From contig NZ_OMKW01000002.1 of NCBI RefSeq assembly GCF_900302495.1, positions 682,001 to 746,000 on the forward strand: 64,000 bases of DNA, given 5' to 3'. The notes under the pieces were generated by a model, which was not told the origin of the DNA, searched no databases, and saw only the letters and a program-made list of their open reading frames with translations. Below are positions 1-9,451 of this stretch, piece by piece (position 1 is the first letter of the stretch; the number at the start of each line of letters is the position of its first letter). Source of the stretch: Pontivivens insulae. Its GTDB lineage: Bacteria > Pseudomonadota > Alphaproteobacteria > Rhodobacterales > Rhodobacteraceae. The position numbers and the translations under genes were made by a program.

Positions 1-1016
1 CAAAGCGCATTGATCCGTGTGTCCTTTAAAGCATCAGCAAGGGCGTCCGCATCCCTTACTGATTTGAGCATAATCGCATTCAACTGAGCCGCATTTTCGA
101 TCAAAGCCGCAGGCGGCGGTGCAACCGTGACTAACCCTGCCCCGATCCGTAGAGCACCGCGCGCCGCAAGACGGGCGGCACCGCCTTTCCCGACCCCACC
201 AGCAAGGATCAGGGCGTGACCATGGGAATATTTGTGGGGATTATGAATATGCTTAAGGACCCCGGAATCCCGAGTGATGGCCTTAATTCGAATGGGAGAC
301 CTCGGGTGCACGTACCAACGGAGAATACGATGCGAGATCCCTATTCTTTTAGTTACCAACTTGAACGTGGAGGCCAACCCTTCGCTTAGGACGTGCCCAA
401 CCCTTCGGTTTTCGAATGTAACGGTGAGATCAGCCGGAAAGAAGACCCTAAGCTTAGCGTCTCTTTCTCGAAATCCTGGGTCGCCCAGATACCGCCCAGA
501 GTCCGCGCAAATACCAGAGGCAATATCTATCGCCACCTTGGTGTCAGCAAAGAGAACCGTTTCAAGGGCAGCTTGGGCCAGTTCACTGATGTTTCGATTT
601 AAGCCAGTTCCAAACAGGGCGTCGAAAGCGCAATCGAAGCAGTCAAACTCATCAGCTTGAAATCGACTGATGAGCTCCTGAGTCACCAGCTCAACCTCCG
701 CCATCTCCAACCAGCGCTCCGCATTCACCTTCGCATCGGGCGGTAGTTTCTCGACTTCGCCATAGAGGAATACCTCCACGTCCCAGCCGCGCTCTCGCAG
801 CAGGCGTGCGACCACGAAACCATCACCGCCATTGTTGCCGGGGCCGCACAGCACAACAGCGCGATGCGGTGTAGTCGCAAAATGCGGCCATTCCTCCAGC
901 ACCGCCTCCACAACGCCGTGCCCGGCGCGTTCCATAAGCTCCAGCCCGGTGACGCGACCGCTTTCGATTGCGGCCTGTTCGATGGCGCGCATCTGGGCTG
1001 CGGTCAGAAGTTCCAT
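1..1016 (-). CDS. nnr: Bifunctional NAD(P)HX epimerase/dehydratase (partial, runs off the left edge)
   Basis: Repairs hydrated NADH/NADPH: the N-terminal YjeF-type domain epimerises NAD(P)HX and the C-terminal ADP-dependent dehydratase restores NAD(P)H. The minus-strand frame is open for 338 codons from ATG 1016 to the window edge, so only the start of the dehydratase domain (about residue 262 on, with GHALILAGG) is present. The epimerase loop GNNGGDG is at residues 60-66, FGTGL near 135-139 and ADSGR near 171-175. The start is supported by GAGGTG just upstream. It is divergent from glnB. Residues about 130-262 (bases 233-629) use AT-richer codons (AGA, ATA, AGG, TTA) than the rest, without a frame break. 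Confidence 0.85.
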   Translation of the reverse strand, partial: MELLTAAQMRAIEQAAIESGRVTGLELMERAGHGVVEAVLEEWPHFATTPHRAVVLCGPGNNGGDGFVVARLLRERGWDVEVFLYGEVEKLPPDAKVNAERWLEMAEVELVTQELISRFQADEFDCFDCAFDALFGTGLNRNISELAQAALETVLFADTKVAIDIASGICADSGRYLGDPGFRERDAKLRVFFPADLTVTFENRRVGHVLSEGLASTFKLVTKRIGISHRILRWYVHPRSPIRIKAITRDSGVLKHIHNPHKYSHGHALILAGGVGKGGAARLAARGALRIGAGLVTVAPPPAALIENAAQLNAIMLKSVRDADALADALKDTRINAL

Positions 1017-1119
1017 AGGATCACCTCAACGATTTGCCCGGAAAACGGTCAACTTGCACAAAATTTACGCAGAAAAGCCGGATTCGACTCCACGCCCTGC
1101 GCGACTATCTGCCGATTGG

Positions 1120-1523
<404 letters not shown>

Positions 1524-1586
1524 AGCGCCCTGCCCGGACAAGTATCAAGACCCCAAAAACCAATACGCAACGAGAGGACACATCCA

Positions 1587-2996
1587 ATGAGTGCCAACTC
1601 CGATCTGGTAAAAATGATCAAGGACGAGGACATCGACTACGTCGATATCCGTTTCACCGACCCGCGCGGAAAACTGCAGCACGTCACCGTGATGAGCGAT
1701 CAGGTCGATGAAGACTTCCTCGAAGAAGGCTTCATGTTCGACGGTTCCTCCATCGCTGGCTGGAAAGCGATCAACAACTCCGACATGAAATTGATGCCCG
1801 ACGCGGCGTCCGCTTATGTCGATCCGTTCTATGCGGAAAAAACGCTCTGCGTGCACTGCTCCATCGTCGAGCCGGACACCGGCGAAGGCTATGAGCGCGA
1901 CCCGCGTGGCACTGCCGAGCGCGCAGAAGCGTATCTGAAATCCTCCGGCATTGGTGACGACTTCTTCGTCGGCCCCGAGGCAGAGTTCTTCGTCTTCGAC
2001 GACGTGCGCTATGCCAACACGATGAACAAGGTCTCCTTCGAAGTCGACGCAGTCGACGGCGCTTGGAACACCGACACCGCGTTCGAAATGGGCAACATGG
2101 GCCACCGTCCGGGCGTCAAGGGCGGCTACTTCCCGGTCAACCCAATCGACCCGGCGCAAGATCTGCGTTCTGAAATGCTCTCCACCATGAAGCGCATGGG
2201 CATGAAGGTCGACAAACACCACCACGAGGTGGCGTCCAACCAGCACGAATTGGGCCTGATCTTCGACAGCCTGACAAAGCAGGGCGACAACCTGCAGAAG
2301 TACAAATACGTCATCCACAACGTGGCAGACGCATACGGCAAGTCGGCAACCTTCATGCCGAAGCCGATGGCCGGCGACAACGGCACCGGCATGCACGTGA
2401 ACATGTCGATCTGGAAGGACGGCAAGCCGCTCTTCGCAGGCGACCAGTATGCCGATCTGTCGATGGAAGCACTCTACTTCATCGGTGGTATCCTGAAGCA
2501 CGCGAAGGCCCTGAACGCCTTCACGAACCCGTCCACCAACTCCTACAAGCGTCTGATCCCGGGCTTCGAAGCTCCGGTTCTGCGTGCGTATTCCGCATCC
2601 AACCGTTCCGGCTGCGTGCGTATTCCGTGGACCGAAAGCCCGAAGGCAAAGCGCGTCGAGGCACGCTTCCCCGATCCGTCCTCCAACCCCTATCTGTGCT
2701 TCTCCGCACTGCTGATGGCGGGCCTCGACGGCATCGTGAACAAGATCCACCCCGGCGAAGCCAACGACAAGGATCTCTACGACCTGCCGCCAGAAGAGCT
2801 GGCCGAGATCCCAACCGTTTGCGCAAGCCTGCGCGAAGCACTCGACGAGCTGCAGAACGACTACGAGTTCCTGTTGGCCGGCGACGTGTTCACGAAGGAT
2901 CAGATCGACGCTTACTGCGACCTCAAGTGGGAAGAAGTGTATGCCTACGAGCACACCCCGCACCCGGTCGAGTACCAGCTCTACTACTCCGTCTGA
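1587..2996 (+). CDS. glnA: Type I glutamine synthetase
   Basis: Condenses glutamate and ammonia to glutamine with ATP; central nitrogen assimilation enzyme, cytoplasmic dodecamer. The 469 residues match GS-I. MFDGSSI is near residue 50, the ATP/metal region GPEAEFFVF near 130, and the adenylylation tyrosine is Y398 in [10 protein letters not shown], which marks the GlnE-regulated beta subtype and agrees with the upstream glnB. ATG 1587 follows GAGAGG. A hairpin with a T tract (3018-3045) closes the operon. Confidence 0.97.
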   Translation: MSANSDLVKMIKDEDIDYVDIRFTDPRGKLQHVTVMSDQVDEDFLEEGFMFDGSSIAGWKAINNSDMKLMPDAASAYVDPFYAEKTLCVHCSIVEPDTGEGYERDPRGTAERAEAYLKSSGIGDDFFVGPEAEFFVFDDVRYANTMNKVSFEVDAVDGAWNTDTAFEMGNMGHRPGVKGGYFPVNPIDPAQDLRSEMLSTMKRMGMKVDKHHHEVASNQHELGLIFDSLTKQGDNLQKYKYVIHNVADAYGKSATFMPKPMAGDNGTGMHVNMSIWKDGKPLFAGDQYADLSMEALYFIGGILKHAKALNAFTNPSTNSYKRLIPGFEAPVLRAYSASNRSGCVRIPWTESPKAKRVEARFPDPSSNPYLCFSALLMAGLDGIVNKIHPGEANDKDLYDLPPEELAEIPTVCASLREALDELQNDYEFLLAGDVFTKDQIDAYCDLKWEEVYAYEHTPHPVEYQLYYSV

Positions 2997-3017
2997 TCCA
3001 GTCAGATATATCTTTGG

Positions 3018-3045
3018 AAAGGGCGTCCTGCGGGGCGCCCTTTTT
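3018..3045 (+). terminator. Rho-independent terminator after glnA
   Basis: AAGGGCG pairs with CGCCCTT around a loop and is followed by five T residues, 22 bases past the glnA stop. It may also serve the convergent minus-strand gene ending at 3051. Confidence 0.85.
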
Positions 3046-3050
3046 GCTGT

Positions 3051-3902
3051 TCAGGGTGCTTTGCGCAACTTTGACAGCTCCCGCCGCAAAACCGCACCGC
3101 CCTTGTAGTCAAACTCGACCTCTGGCAGCGCATCGAGGGCATTGACCAGCCCTTCCAGCGCCTGGGTGGGCAATGTGGCCACAGGGCTAATCTCTGTTCG
3201 GATGGCAAACAGCACGGCGCCCGTGGCGGGCAGCGCGATCAGGCTTTGATGTTCCACCCGAAGGTAAATTTCGCCCGTCCATGCGGGGTACTTCACCTGC
3301 CCTTCCCGTTTCGGGTAGTGCAGTTCCGCATCTGGATAAAGCAACCAGTTCGCGCGTCGCAGCGGTCGCTTTGGCCTCAGAGTGTCAAAGAGCCTCGCGA
3401 CGCGGGCGCCCAGCGTTTCGGCATAGAACGGAACCGGCCCATGTATGGCGTCCAGCCCCCTGCCCATTTTTTGCGACAGCGTCCAGTGGGACGGAAAGCA
3501 GAGCATTCCGGCGACAAGCCGCCACTCCGCCCCGGTTTTGACCAGAAGCAGGAGGTCTTCCTGCACCAGGCGGCCAAGCCGCTCCAAGGATGGAAGGTCA
3601 TTCGGAATGATGACACCGTCCGGGCGGGTGATTGCGTCCGCTCCGAACTCGTAACCAGCGCGCGATTTCAGCCGGTCGAGCACAAACTGCTCAAGATCGT
3701 GCAGGGCAGGCTGACCCTCCGGTCTAAGTGCCAGCACATCGTCGCGATGCGCCGCAACCAGACGGTCCCGTTCCGCCATCTGGGCCGCAAAGCAGGCGTC
3801 CTGCTGGGGAAACACTTGCAAATCGAAGGGGCGCATGCCAGGGACGCGCGCCATTTGCGGGTCCATCCATGGACAAAACGGTGCCACTGGATGGATCAGC
3901 AC
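3051..3902 (-). CDS. DUF3445 / haem-dependent oxidative N-demethylase-like protein
   Basis: Member of the DUF3445 family, which includes the haem-dependent oxidative N-demethylase alpha subunit and the dimethylamine monooxygenase subunit of methylotrophic marine bacteria. The N-terminal CPWMDPQMARVPGM and central SHWTLSQKMGR segments are typical of the family. I choose the GTG at 3902 because TAATGTG couples it to the stop of the upstream small ORF (TAA 3906-3904); an in-frame ATG at 3962 would overlap that ORF by 59 bases. The length is then 283 residues. No other demethylase subunits (ferredoxin, flavoprotein) are adjacent, so the substrate is unknown. Confidence 0.75.
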   Translation of the reverse strand: MLIHPVAPFCPWMDPQMARVPGMRPFDLQVFPQQDACFAAQMAERDRLVAAHRDDVLALRPEGQPALHDLEQFVLDRLKSRAGYEFGADAITRPDGVIIPNDLPSLERLGRLVQEDLLLLVKTGAEWRLVAGMLCFPSHWTLSQKMGRGLDAIHGPVPFYAETLGARVARLFDTLRPKRPLRRANWLLYPDAELHYPKREGQVKYPAWTGEIYLRVEHQSLIALPATGAVLFAIRTEISPVATLPTQALEGLVNALDALPEVEFDYKGGAVLRRELSKLRKAP

Positions 3903-3903
3903 A

Positions 3904-4128
3904 TTACCGCTCAGGCGGAAAATCGAGGCGATGCACCGACGAGGCGTCGCCTGCCTCTTCACAATCCACGATGAACATCTCCAGCGCCAGATCGAGAGAC
4001 CGTGCGGTTGCCGGACAATTCAAGCGGGAGGCGCGCGCCCTGAGCAGCCGCAGTTCGGCGTGTAGCTTCCGGCGGGATGGCGAATAGATCGCAGGGTCGA
4101 GTGCTTCTTCCAAGCCTTGGGCCTTCAT
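3904..4128 (-). CDS. Small hypothetical protein upstream of the DUF3445 gene
   Basis: 74-residue ORF, charged and probably helical, with no motif I recognise and no signal peptide or membrane segment. A strong ribosome site GGAGGT lies 6 bases before ATG 4128. Its stop is one base from the GTG start of the following DUF3445 gene, implying translational coupling. It is divergent from dddP across 151 bases. Confidence 0.6.
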   Translation of the reverse strand: MKAQGLEEALDPAIYSPSRRKLHAELRLLRARASRLNCPATARSLDLALEMFIVDCEEAGDASSVHRLDFPPER

Positions 4129-4279
4129 CGGAACACCTCCAAAGATAGGGACAAGATCGACCCTCCGAGGACGCAAGATGGAACGATCACCCCAAAACGA
4201 CAAGGGCATGACGAAAATACGACAGTTCGCAGCGATTCTCCGGCGCAGCGTGAGAGTCAAAGAAGCTGGGGAGAGACCA

Positions 4280-5602
4280 ATGAACCTGCATTACGCCGAT
4301 ACCCGAAAGATCACTCCTGGCCTGCGGCCCGACGGTTCACCCGCGGATAATGACCGGATGGAGATCGGGCCAACGCCTTTAGCCTTTCAGGAGTGGGCCG
4401 ATGCGGGGTTGGAGGCACCGAACCTCACCATCATGCGACAGGCACGTCTCGATCGACTTTGTAAGATGCTGCAAGAGCGCGATTATGGCGGCATCCTGAT
4501 GTTCGATCCACTCAACATCCGCTATGCCTCTGACAGCACGAACATGCAGCTTTGGAACGCTCATAATCCGTTCCGGGCCTGTTTCGTTTCCGCAAGCGGT
4601 CACATGATCCTTTGGGATTTCAAGGGGTTGGGCGGACTTTTGACCTCGCATAACCCCTTGATAAAGGAAACGCGCGCTGGCAGCAGCTCGTTTTTCTATT
4701 TCTCGAATGGCGATAAGACGAAAGAGCGCGCGATGGCCTTTGCCCAGGAAATCGACGCTGAGATGCGCAAACATGCCGGATCAAACCGACGGCTCGCCGT
4801 CGACAAGATCATGGTCCACGGGCTGCGTGCGTTTGAAGCGATCGGCCTTGAGATCATGGAGGGGGAGGAAGTCACCGAGAAGGCCCGCGTCGTCAAATCT
4901 CCCGAAGAGATCAAGGCGATGCGTTGTGCAGTGCATGCCTGCGAAACCTCCGTCCGCATCATGGAAGAGGCCGTTGAACCGGGTATGACCGAGGATGATG
5001 TCTGGGCGGTCCTGCATGCCGAAAATATCCGCCGCGGAGGGGAGTGGATCGAGACACGGCTCATGGCCTCTGGCCCGCGTACGAATCCCTGGTTTCAGGA
5101 ATGCGGCCCCCGCGTTCTGCAAGAGGGCGACATTCTGGGCTTCGACACGGACCTGGTGGGCTGCTACGGGCTGTGCACCGACATGAGCCGAACTTGGGTT
5201 GTCGGGGATGCGATGCCCACGCAGGAGCAGATCGACACCTACCGCATGTCAGTCGAACATATAGAGACCAACACCAAACTGCTCGGCCCCGGCGTTCCGT
5301 TCCGCGAGCTGACGATGGGCGGCCATAAACTGCCGGAGGAATTTGTCCCGCAGCGCTATGGCGCAAAGATGCACGGCGTGGGCCTATGCGATGAATGGCC
5401 CCTGATCACCTATCCTGAGGATTGGGAGCGGGGCGTCTTCGATTACGATTGCGAAGAAGGCATGATGTTCTGCGTCGAAATCTACGCGGGCAAGGTCGGC
5501 GGCTCGTTCGGCATCAAGCTGGAGGATCAGGTACTTGTGACCGCCGACGGTCACGAGGTTCTGACGAAATATCACTGGGACGAACGGCTGATGGGACGCT
5601 AA
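4280..5602 (+). CDS. dddP: DMSP lyase DddP (M24 peptidase-fold, dimetal)
   Basis: Cleaves dimethylsulfoniopropionate to dimethyl sulfide and acrylate; cytoplasmic dimer with a creatinase/aminopeptidase P-like fold. FDPLNIRYASDSTNMQLWN (residues 75-93) is characteristic. Metal-ligand positions are all present: D289, D291, D301, H365, E400, E415, each exactly six below the positions I recall for the characterised Ruegeria enzyme (295, 297, 307, 371, 406, 421); the catalytic-type aspartate D371 in GLCDEWP also fits. ATG 4280 gives 440 residues and an N-terminus like known DddP, with GGGGAGAG upstream; in-frame ATGs from 4178 would add 34 residues with no family match. It is divergent from the DUF3445 gene. 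Confidence 0.9.
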   Translation: MNLHYADTRKITPGLRPDGSPADNDRMEIGPTPLAFQEWADAGLEAPNLTIMRQARLDRLCKMLQERDYGGILMFDPLNIRYASDSTNMQLWNAHNPFRACFVSASGHMILWDFKGLGGLLTSHNPLIKETRAGSSSFFYFSNGDKTKERAMAFAQEIDAEMRKHAGSNRRLAVDKIMVHGLRAFEAIGLEIMEGEEVTEKARVVKSPEEIKAMRCAVHACETSVRIMEEAVEPGMTEDDVWAVLHAENIRRGGEWIETRLMASGPRTNPWFQECGPRVLQEGDILGFDTDLVGCYGLCTDMSRTWVVGDAMPTQEQIDTYRMSVEHIETNTKLLGPGVPFRELTMGGHKLPEEFVPQRYGAKMHGVGLCDEWPLITYPEDWERGVFDYDCEEGMMFCVEIYAGKVGGSFGIKLEDQVLVTADGHEVLTKYHWDERLMGR

Positions 5603-5673
5603 CGCCCCTGCCCCCAGATGATGTAGCCGGTTCACCCTCAGACACGACTGCGTGACCTTATCTATCCCTGTCA

Positions 5674-5698
5674 GCGGAGCACTGCTTAAGTGTTCCGC
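5674..5698. promoter_or_regulatory. Imperfect 10-bp inverted repeat before the hydrolase-OsmC gene
   Basis: GCGGAGCACT and AGTGTTCCGC (9 of 10 paired) flank GCTTA, 24 bases before the next start codon. There is no T tract, so an operator or leader hairpin is more likely than a terminator. The role is unknown. Confidence 0.4.
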
Positions 5699-5721
5699 AG
5701 CAAGATACAGGATCACAGGCA

Positions 5722-6942
5722 ATGAAAACCGAACAAATTACATTCAAAGGACATTCGGGCGAGCCGCTGGCCGCCCGCCTCGACTTACCCGAAGGGCCGC
5801 ATCTGGCGACAGCACTGTTCGCCCACTGCTTCACCTGCTCGAAAGACATCCCCGCCGCGCGCAGGATCGCCGCACGATTGGCGCAGGCTGGAATCGCGGT
5901 GATGCGGTTCGACTTCACCGGATTGGGGCATTCGGCGGGTGAGTTCGAGAACACGCATTTCACGTCGAACGTTGCGGACCTGCATCTGGCCGCAAAGGCT
6001 CTCGCCGAAAGGGACATGGCCCCCTCGCTGCTGATCGGCCATTCCCTCGGCGGTGCCGCCGTTCTGGCGGCGGCTGGCGACATTGAGAGTGTGAAAGCGG
6101 TCGCGACGATTGGCGCACCATCTGATCCGGCGCATGTCGCCCACAACTTCAAGTCGGAAATCGAAAGCATAGAGCGCAACGGTCAGGCCAAGGTCTCGCT
6201 GGGCGGTCGCCCCTTCACGATCAAACGCGGTTTTCTTGACGACATACGCGCCAACAAGCTGGAGCCGCGATTGGCAAAGCTGAAGCGTGCCCTGCTGGTG
6301 CTGCATGCCCCCGGTGATGACATCGTCGGGATCGACAATGCCTCAAAGATCTGGCTTGCAGCAAAGCATCCCAAAAGCTTTGTGACACTCGATACCGCCG
6401 ATCACCTGCTGACACGCGCGTCCGACGCCGAATATGCGGCAGAGGTCATTGCGAGCTGGGCCGGTCGGTATCTCGACCTGAAAACGCCTGCTGCCCCCAT
6501 TGGCGCACCAGAGGGCGTCACCCGTGTCAGCGAGGCTGATCCAACCGGGTTCCTTCAGGATGTGAATGCCGGTCCAAAGCACCACACCTTGGCCGATGAA
6601 CCGCTCTCCTATGGCGGAACGGATCAAGGGCTGACCCCCTATCAGTTCCTTGCGGCAGGTCTGGGTGCCTGCACTTCGATGACGATCCGCATGTATGCGC
6701 GCAAGAAGGGTTGGCCGCTCAGCCATGTCTCGGTCGACGTGACCCATGACAAGGTTCATGCAAGCGATTGTGAAACCTGCCTGATGCAAGAAGGCCGGAT
6801 CGACCATCTGCACCGCGCCATTCGGCTGGAAGGAGATCTGGACGATGCGCAACGTGCGCGCCTGTTAGAGATCGCGGATAAATGTCCGGTTCACAAGACG
6901 TTAGAAAGCGGTGCTCACGTAACGACGGTGCTGGCAGCCTGA
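5722..6942 (+). CDS. Alpha/beta hydrolase fused to an OsmC-like domain
   Basis: Two-domain protein of 406 residues. The N-terminal half (about 1-255) is a serine hydrolase with nucleophile elbow GHSLGG and a late histidine in DTADHLLTRAS. The C-terminal half (about 265-406) is OsmC/Ohr-like, with the two redox cysteines expected in ACTSMT and KCPVH. OsmC proteins reduce organic peroxides with thiol cofactors; the fused family is known but its substrate is not settled. ATG 5722 follows a weak GGATCACAGGCA site. The hairpin at 5674-5698 sits in its leader. Confidence 0.85.
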   Translation: MKTEQITFKGHSGEPLAARLDLPEGPHLATALFAHCFTCSKDIPAARRIAARLAQAGIAVMRFDFTGLGHSAGEFENTHFTSNVADLHLAAKALAERDMAPSLLIGHSLGGAAVLAAAGDIESVKAVATIGAPSDPAHVAHNFKSEIESIERNGQAKVSLGGRPFTIKRGFLDDIRANKLEPRLAKLKRALLVLHAPGDDIVGIDNASKIWLAAKHPKSFVTLDTADHLLTRASDAEYAAEVIASWAGRYLDLKTPAAPIGAPEGVTRVSEADPTGFLQDVNAGPKHHTLADEPLSYGGTDQGLTPYQFLAAGLGACTSMTIRMYARKKGWPLSHVSVDVTHDKVHASDCETCLMQEGRIDHLHRAIRLEGDLDDAQRARLLEIADKCPVHKTLESGAHVTTVLAA

Positions 6943-6952
6943 CATTGCGCAT

Positions 6953-6978
6953 GGGGCAACCGCGTGCAAGGCTGCCCC
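6953..6978. promoter_or_regulatory. Hairpin ending immediately before the next ATG
   Basis: GGGGCA (6953-6958) and TGCCCC (6973-6978) form a perfect 6-bp inverted repeat whose right arm abuts ATG 6979. The only purine-rich ribosome site (AAGG) is in the loop, so folding could limit initiation; it could also act as a weak terminator of the preceding gene. Confidence 0.4.
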
Positions 6979-7857
6979 ATGATCGAAGAACATAGAGTGA
7001 TGATTGACGGGGCACCCACACGGGTGCTCACGTCCGGACCCACGGATGGGTCGCCGCTGATCCTGTTGCACGGGTTTCCTGAAATGTCTTTGGCGTTCAC
7101 ACCGTTGATGGACGCTTTGAAGTCTTTTCGGTGCATCGCATTTGACCAACGCGGCTTTGGGATCAGTCGCAATCCGGCGCCCGATTTGAAAGGGTTTGCG
7201 ATGCCCGCCCTGTTGTCCGATCTGCACGCGATCGCGGACGCATTCGAGCTGCGGAGCTTTTCGCTGCTCGGCCACGATTGGGGCGCGGCTGTTGCCTATG
7301 CCGCGGCATTTGCCATGCCCGAACGGGTTGAACGGCTGATCGTCATGAATGGCGTTCATCCGGTCTGCTTTCAACGCGCGCTGTCGGCTGGCGGCCCCCA
7401 GTCGGAGGCGAGTGCCTATATTGATTGGTTGCGTGCGGACGGGGTTGAGGATGTCTTGCGCGCAGATGGTTTCGCGCGCCTGCTCGGGCTGTTTGCCGCT
7501 CATATGGATATGGGTTGGCTGGAGGGCAAAACGCGCGAGATGTACCTGGCGGAGTGGGCGCGCCCCCGTGCATTAGAGGGGATGGTCAGCTGGTATCGCG
7601 TCTCACCCGTGGAGGTCGCAGCCCCGGGCCAGCCGCGCCCCCTGCCCGATTGGGCGAAAGCGGATTTGCAGGTGCGCATGCCGCATCTGTTGATTTGGGG
7701 GCAGAATGACACTGCACTGCTTCCCGAAGCGACCGAGGGTCTTGAGGGCATTTGCCATGATCTGACCCGAGTAACTCTGCCCGACTGTGATCATTGGCTT
7801 CATCACCAACGGCCAGAGGCCGTCGCTGCGGCGATCACAAGCTGGCTTGATCCCTGA
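6979..7857 (+). CDS. Alpha/beta hydrolase, epoxide-hydrolase-like
   Basis: About 292 residues. LHGFPEMS forms the oxyanion hole, GHDWGAA the nucleophile elbow with aspartate (as in epoxide hydrolases and haloalkane dehalogenases, not serine esterases), and DCDHWLHHQRPE holds the late histidine. These fit soluble epoxide hydrolase family proteins; haloacetate dehalogenase is an alternative. An in-frame GTG at 6964 is a possible earlier start; ATG 6979 is preferred because the family begins with a short strand before the HGFP motif. It lies 36 bases after the hydrolase-OsmC gene. Confidence 0.8.
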   Translation: MIEEHRVMIDGAPTRVLTSGPTDGSPLILLHGFPEMSLAFTPLMDALKSFRCIAFDQRGFGISRNPAPDLKGFAMPALLSDLHAIADAFELRSFSLLGHDWGAAVAYAAAFAMPERVERLIVMNGVHPVCFQRALSAGGPQSEASAYIDWLRADGVEDVLRADGFARLLGLFAAHMDMGWLEGKTREMYLAEWARPRALEGMVSWYRVSPVEVAAPGQPRPLPDWAKADLQVRMPHLLIWGQNDTALLPEATEGLEGICHDLTRVTLPDCDHWLHHQRPEAVAAAITSWLDP

Positions 7858-7919
7858 GCGCCTTGTCAGGTGACGTTCGGGACCCCATAACCTGCTGAGG
7901 CGAATGAGGGAGCCAACAG

Positions 7920-9221
7920 ATGGAAGAGACCACAGCATTTCTGACCTGGGAGCCGGGCATGATCTGGCCAATGGCCGCGATCTTGTTCCTTCTGGTCTGT
8001 TCAGCCTTCTTCTCGGGCTCTGAAACTGCACTTACAGCGGCAAATCGGGCCAAACTGCACGGTCAGGGCACGCCAGGCGCAACCCGTGCCTTAACGCTGA
8101 AAGAAGATAGTGAACGTTTGATCGGTGGCATTCTGCTGGGCAACAACCTGGCCAATATTCTGGCGACATCGCTGGCAACGGCGCTATTGACGGTGATGTT
8201 TGGTGAGAATGGCGTCGCCGTTGCGACCCTCGTGATGACCTTGCTCGTTCTGATCTTTGCGGAGGTTCTGCCCAAGACCTATGCGATCATCAATCCTGAG
8301 CGGATGGCGGCGCTGGTCTCACTGCCGATTGGGTTGGTCGTGCGTGTCCTCGCCCCTGTCGTCAATGTGGTGCGGCTGATCGTACGTGTGACCCTGCGCA
8401 TCTTTGGCGTTCAGACCGACCCGGAGGCGTCGATCATGGCGCATGAAGAAATTGCAGAGGCAATCACCCTGCACGCCTCGGAAGGATCGGTGGAGAAGGA
8501 CGACCGCGATCGTCTGCTCGCAGCACTTGATCTGAAGATGCGCACGGTTGAGGAAGTGATGATTCACCGCCGCAACATTGAGATGATCGATGCGGACAGC
8601 GCGCCCGAAGATATTCTGACCGCGTGCCTCCGCTCGCCCCATACACGTATTCCGGTCTATCGCGATGAGCCAGAAAACATTGTCGGTGTCATCCATGCCA
8701 AGGACCTGTTGCGCGCCGTGGACAAACTTGTACGCGGCACTAGTGGCGGGCTCGACAATCTGTCCGAGTTTGACGTCATGGATGTCGCGATGGAACCGTG
8801 GTTCGTGCCGGATGCCACAACTCTGGACGACCAGATGCGCGCTTTCCTGCGCCGCCACAGCCATTTCGCCTTGGTCGTGGATGAGTATGGCGCGCTGCAA
8901 GGCCTCGTGACGCTTGAGGACATTCTCGAAGAGATCGTTGGTGACATCACAGACGAGACTGATGTTGAGGTCGACGGGCTGGAGCGGCTTGCGGATGGCA
9001 CTTACCTGGTCGATGGCACAATGACGATCCGGGATCTTAACCGCGCCACGGATTGGGCCTTGCCCGATGATGAGGCCAACACGATTGCGGGCCTGATCAT
9101 TCATGAGGCGCAGACCATCCCAACGACGGGTCAGGTCTTCTCTTTCTACGGATATCGGTTTGAGATTGCCGAGCGGGCGCGCAACCAGCTTACCAAATTG
9201 CGCATCCGCTCTCTGCTATAG
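7920..9221 (+). CDS. CNNM/CorC-family membrane protein (DUF21, tandem CBS, HlyC/CorC domain)
   Basis: 433-residue inner-membrane protein of the HlyC/CorC (TlyC) family, linked to Mg/Co ion export. An N-terminal DUF21 domain with about four membrane segments (residues about 15-190) includes FFSGSETALTAANRAKL and ILLGNNLANILATSLATAL. Then come tandem CBS domains (about 210-340; the second contains VVDEYGALQGLVTLEDILEE) and a C-terminal CorC_HlyC FAD-like domain. ATG 7920 follows GAGGGAGC. Often annotated hemolysin, but no haemolytic function is implied. Confidence 0.88.
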   Translation: MEETTAFLTWEPGMIWPMAAILFLLVCSAFFSGSETALTAANRAKLHGQGTPGATRALTLKEDSERLIGGILLGNNLANILATSLATALLTVMFGENGVAVATLVMTLLVLIFAEVLPKTYAIINPERMAALVSLPIGLVVRVLAPVVNVVRLIVRVTLRIFGVQTDPEASIMAHEEIAEAITLHASEGSVEKDDRDRLLAALDLKMRTVEEVMIHRRNIEMIDADSAPEDILTACLRSPHTRIPVYRDEPENIVGVIHAKDLLRAVDKLVRGTSGGLDNLSEFDVMDVAMEPWFVPDATTLDDQMRAFLRRHSHFALVVDEYGALQGLVTLEDILEEIVGDITDETDVEVDGLERLADGTYLVDGTMTIRDLNRATDWALPDDEANTIAGLIIHEAQTIPTTGQVFSFYGYRFEIAERARNQLTKLRIRSLL

Positions 9222-9225
9222 GCAG

Positions 9226-9387
9226 TCACCCGCCAACATTCACCGCGCGAAAGCTCGGCTCAGCCTGACGCGCCCCAGCGATTGGCACGTCAGGTGCTGC
9301 GGCAAGGCGCGCCCGCAGACGGCGGCGCAATCTGAGATGGACGAGAAACAGCACGTTGAGGGATATCAGCAAAAGGATCAGCGACAT
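9226..9387 (-). CDS. Small single-pass membrane protein
   Basis: 53 residues: a hydrophobic N-terminal helix (SLILLLISLNVLFLVHL) followed by an arginine-rich stretch and a short polar tail, suggesting one membrane span with a cytoplasmic basic patch. ATG 9387 is preceded by GAGGTG at good spacing, which is the main support. Its end converges on the CorC-like gene. Function is not recognised. Confidence 0.5.
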   Translation of the reverse strand: MSLILLLISLNVLFLVHLRLRRRLRARLAAAPDVPIAGARQAEPSFRAVNVGG

Positions 9388-9451
9388 GGGGCACCTCGCA
9401 AAGTGGGGTTTGGGGTACTCCAAGGGCTAAGGGCCAAGTCTGAACAAGACC

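Noticed and set aside
1-1016. Possible pseudogene because of odd composition
   Set aside because: Frame is open throughout and key motifs are present; only composition is unusual.
1545-2963. 472-codon minus-strand open frame opposite glnA
   Set aside because: Antisense shadow of a highly conserved enzyme; His- and Val-rich translation without family similarity.
3246-3974. 242-codon plus-strand open frame opposite the DUF3445 gene
   Set aside because: Antisense shadow; basic, low-complexity translation without motifs.
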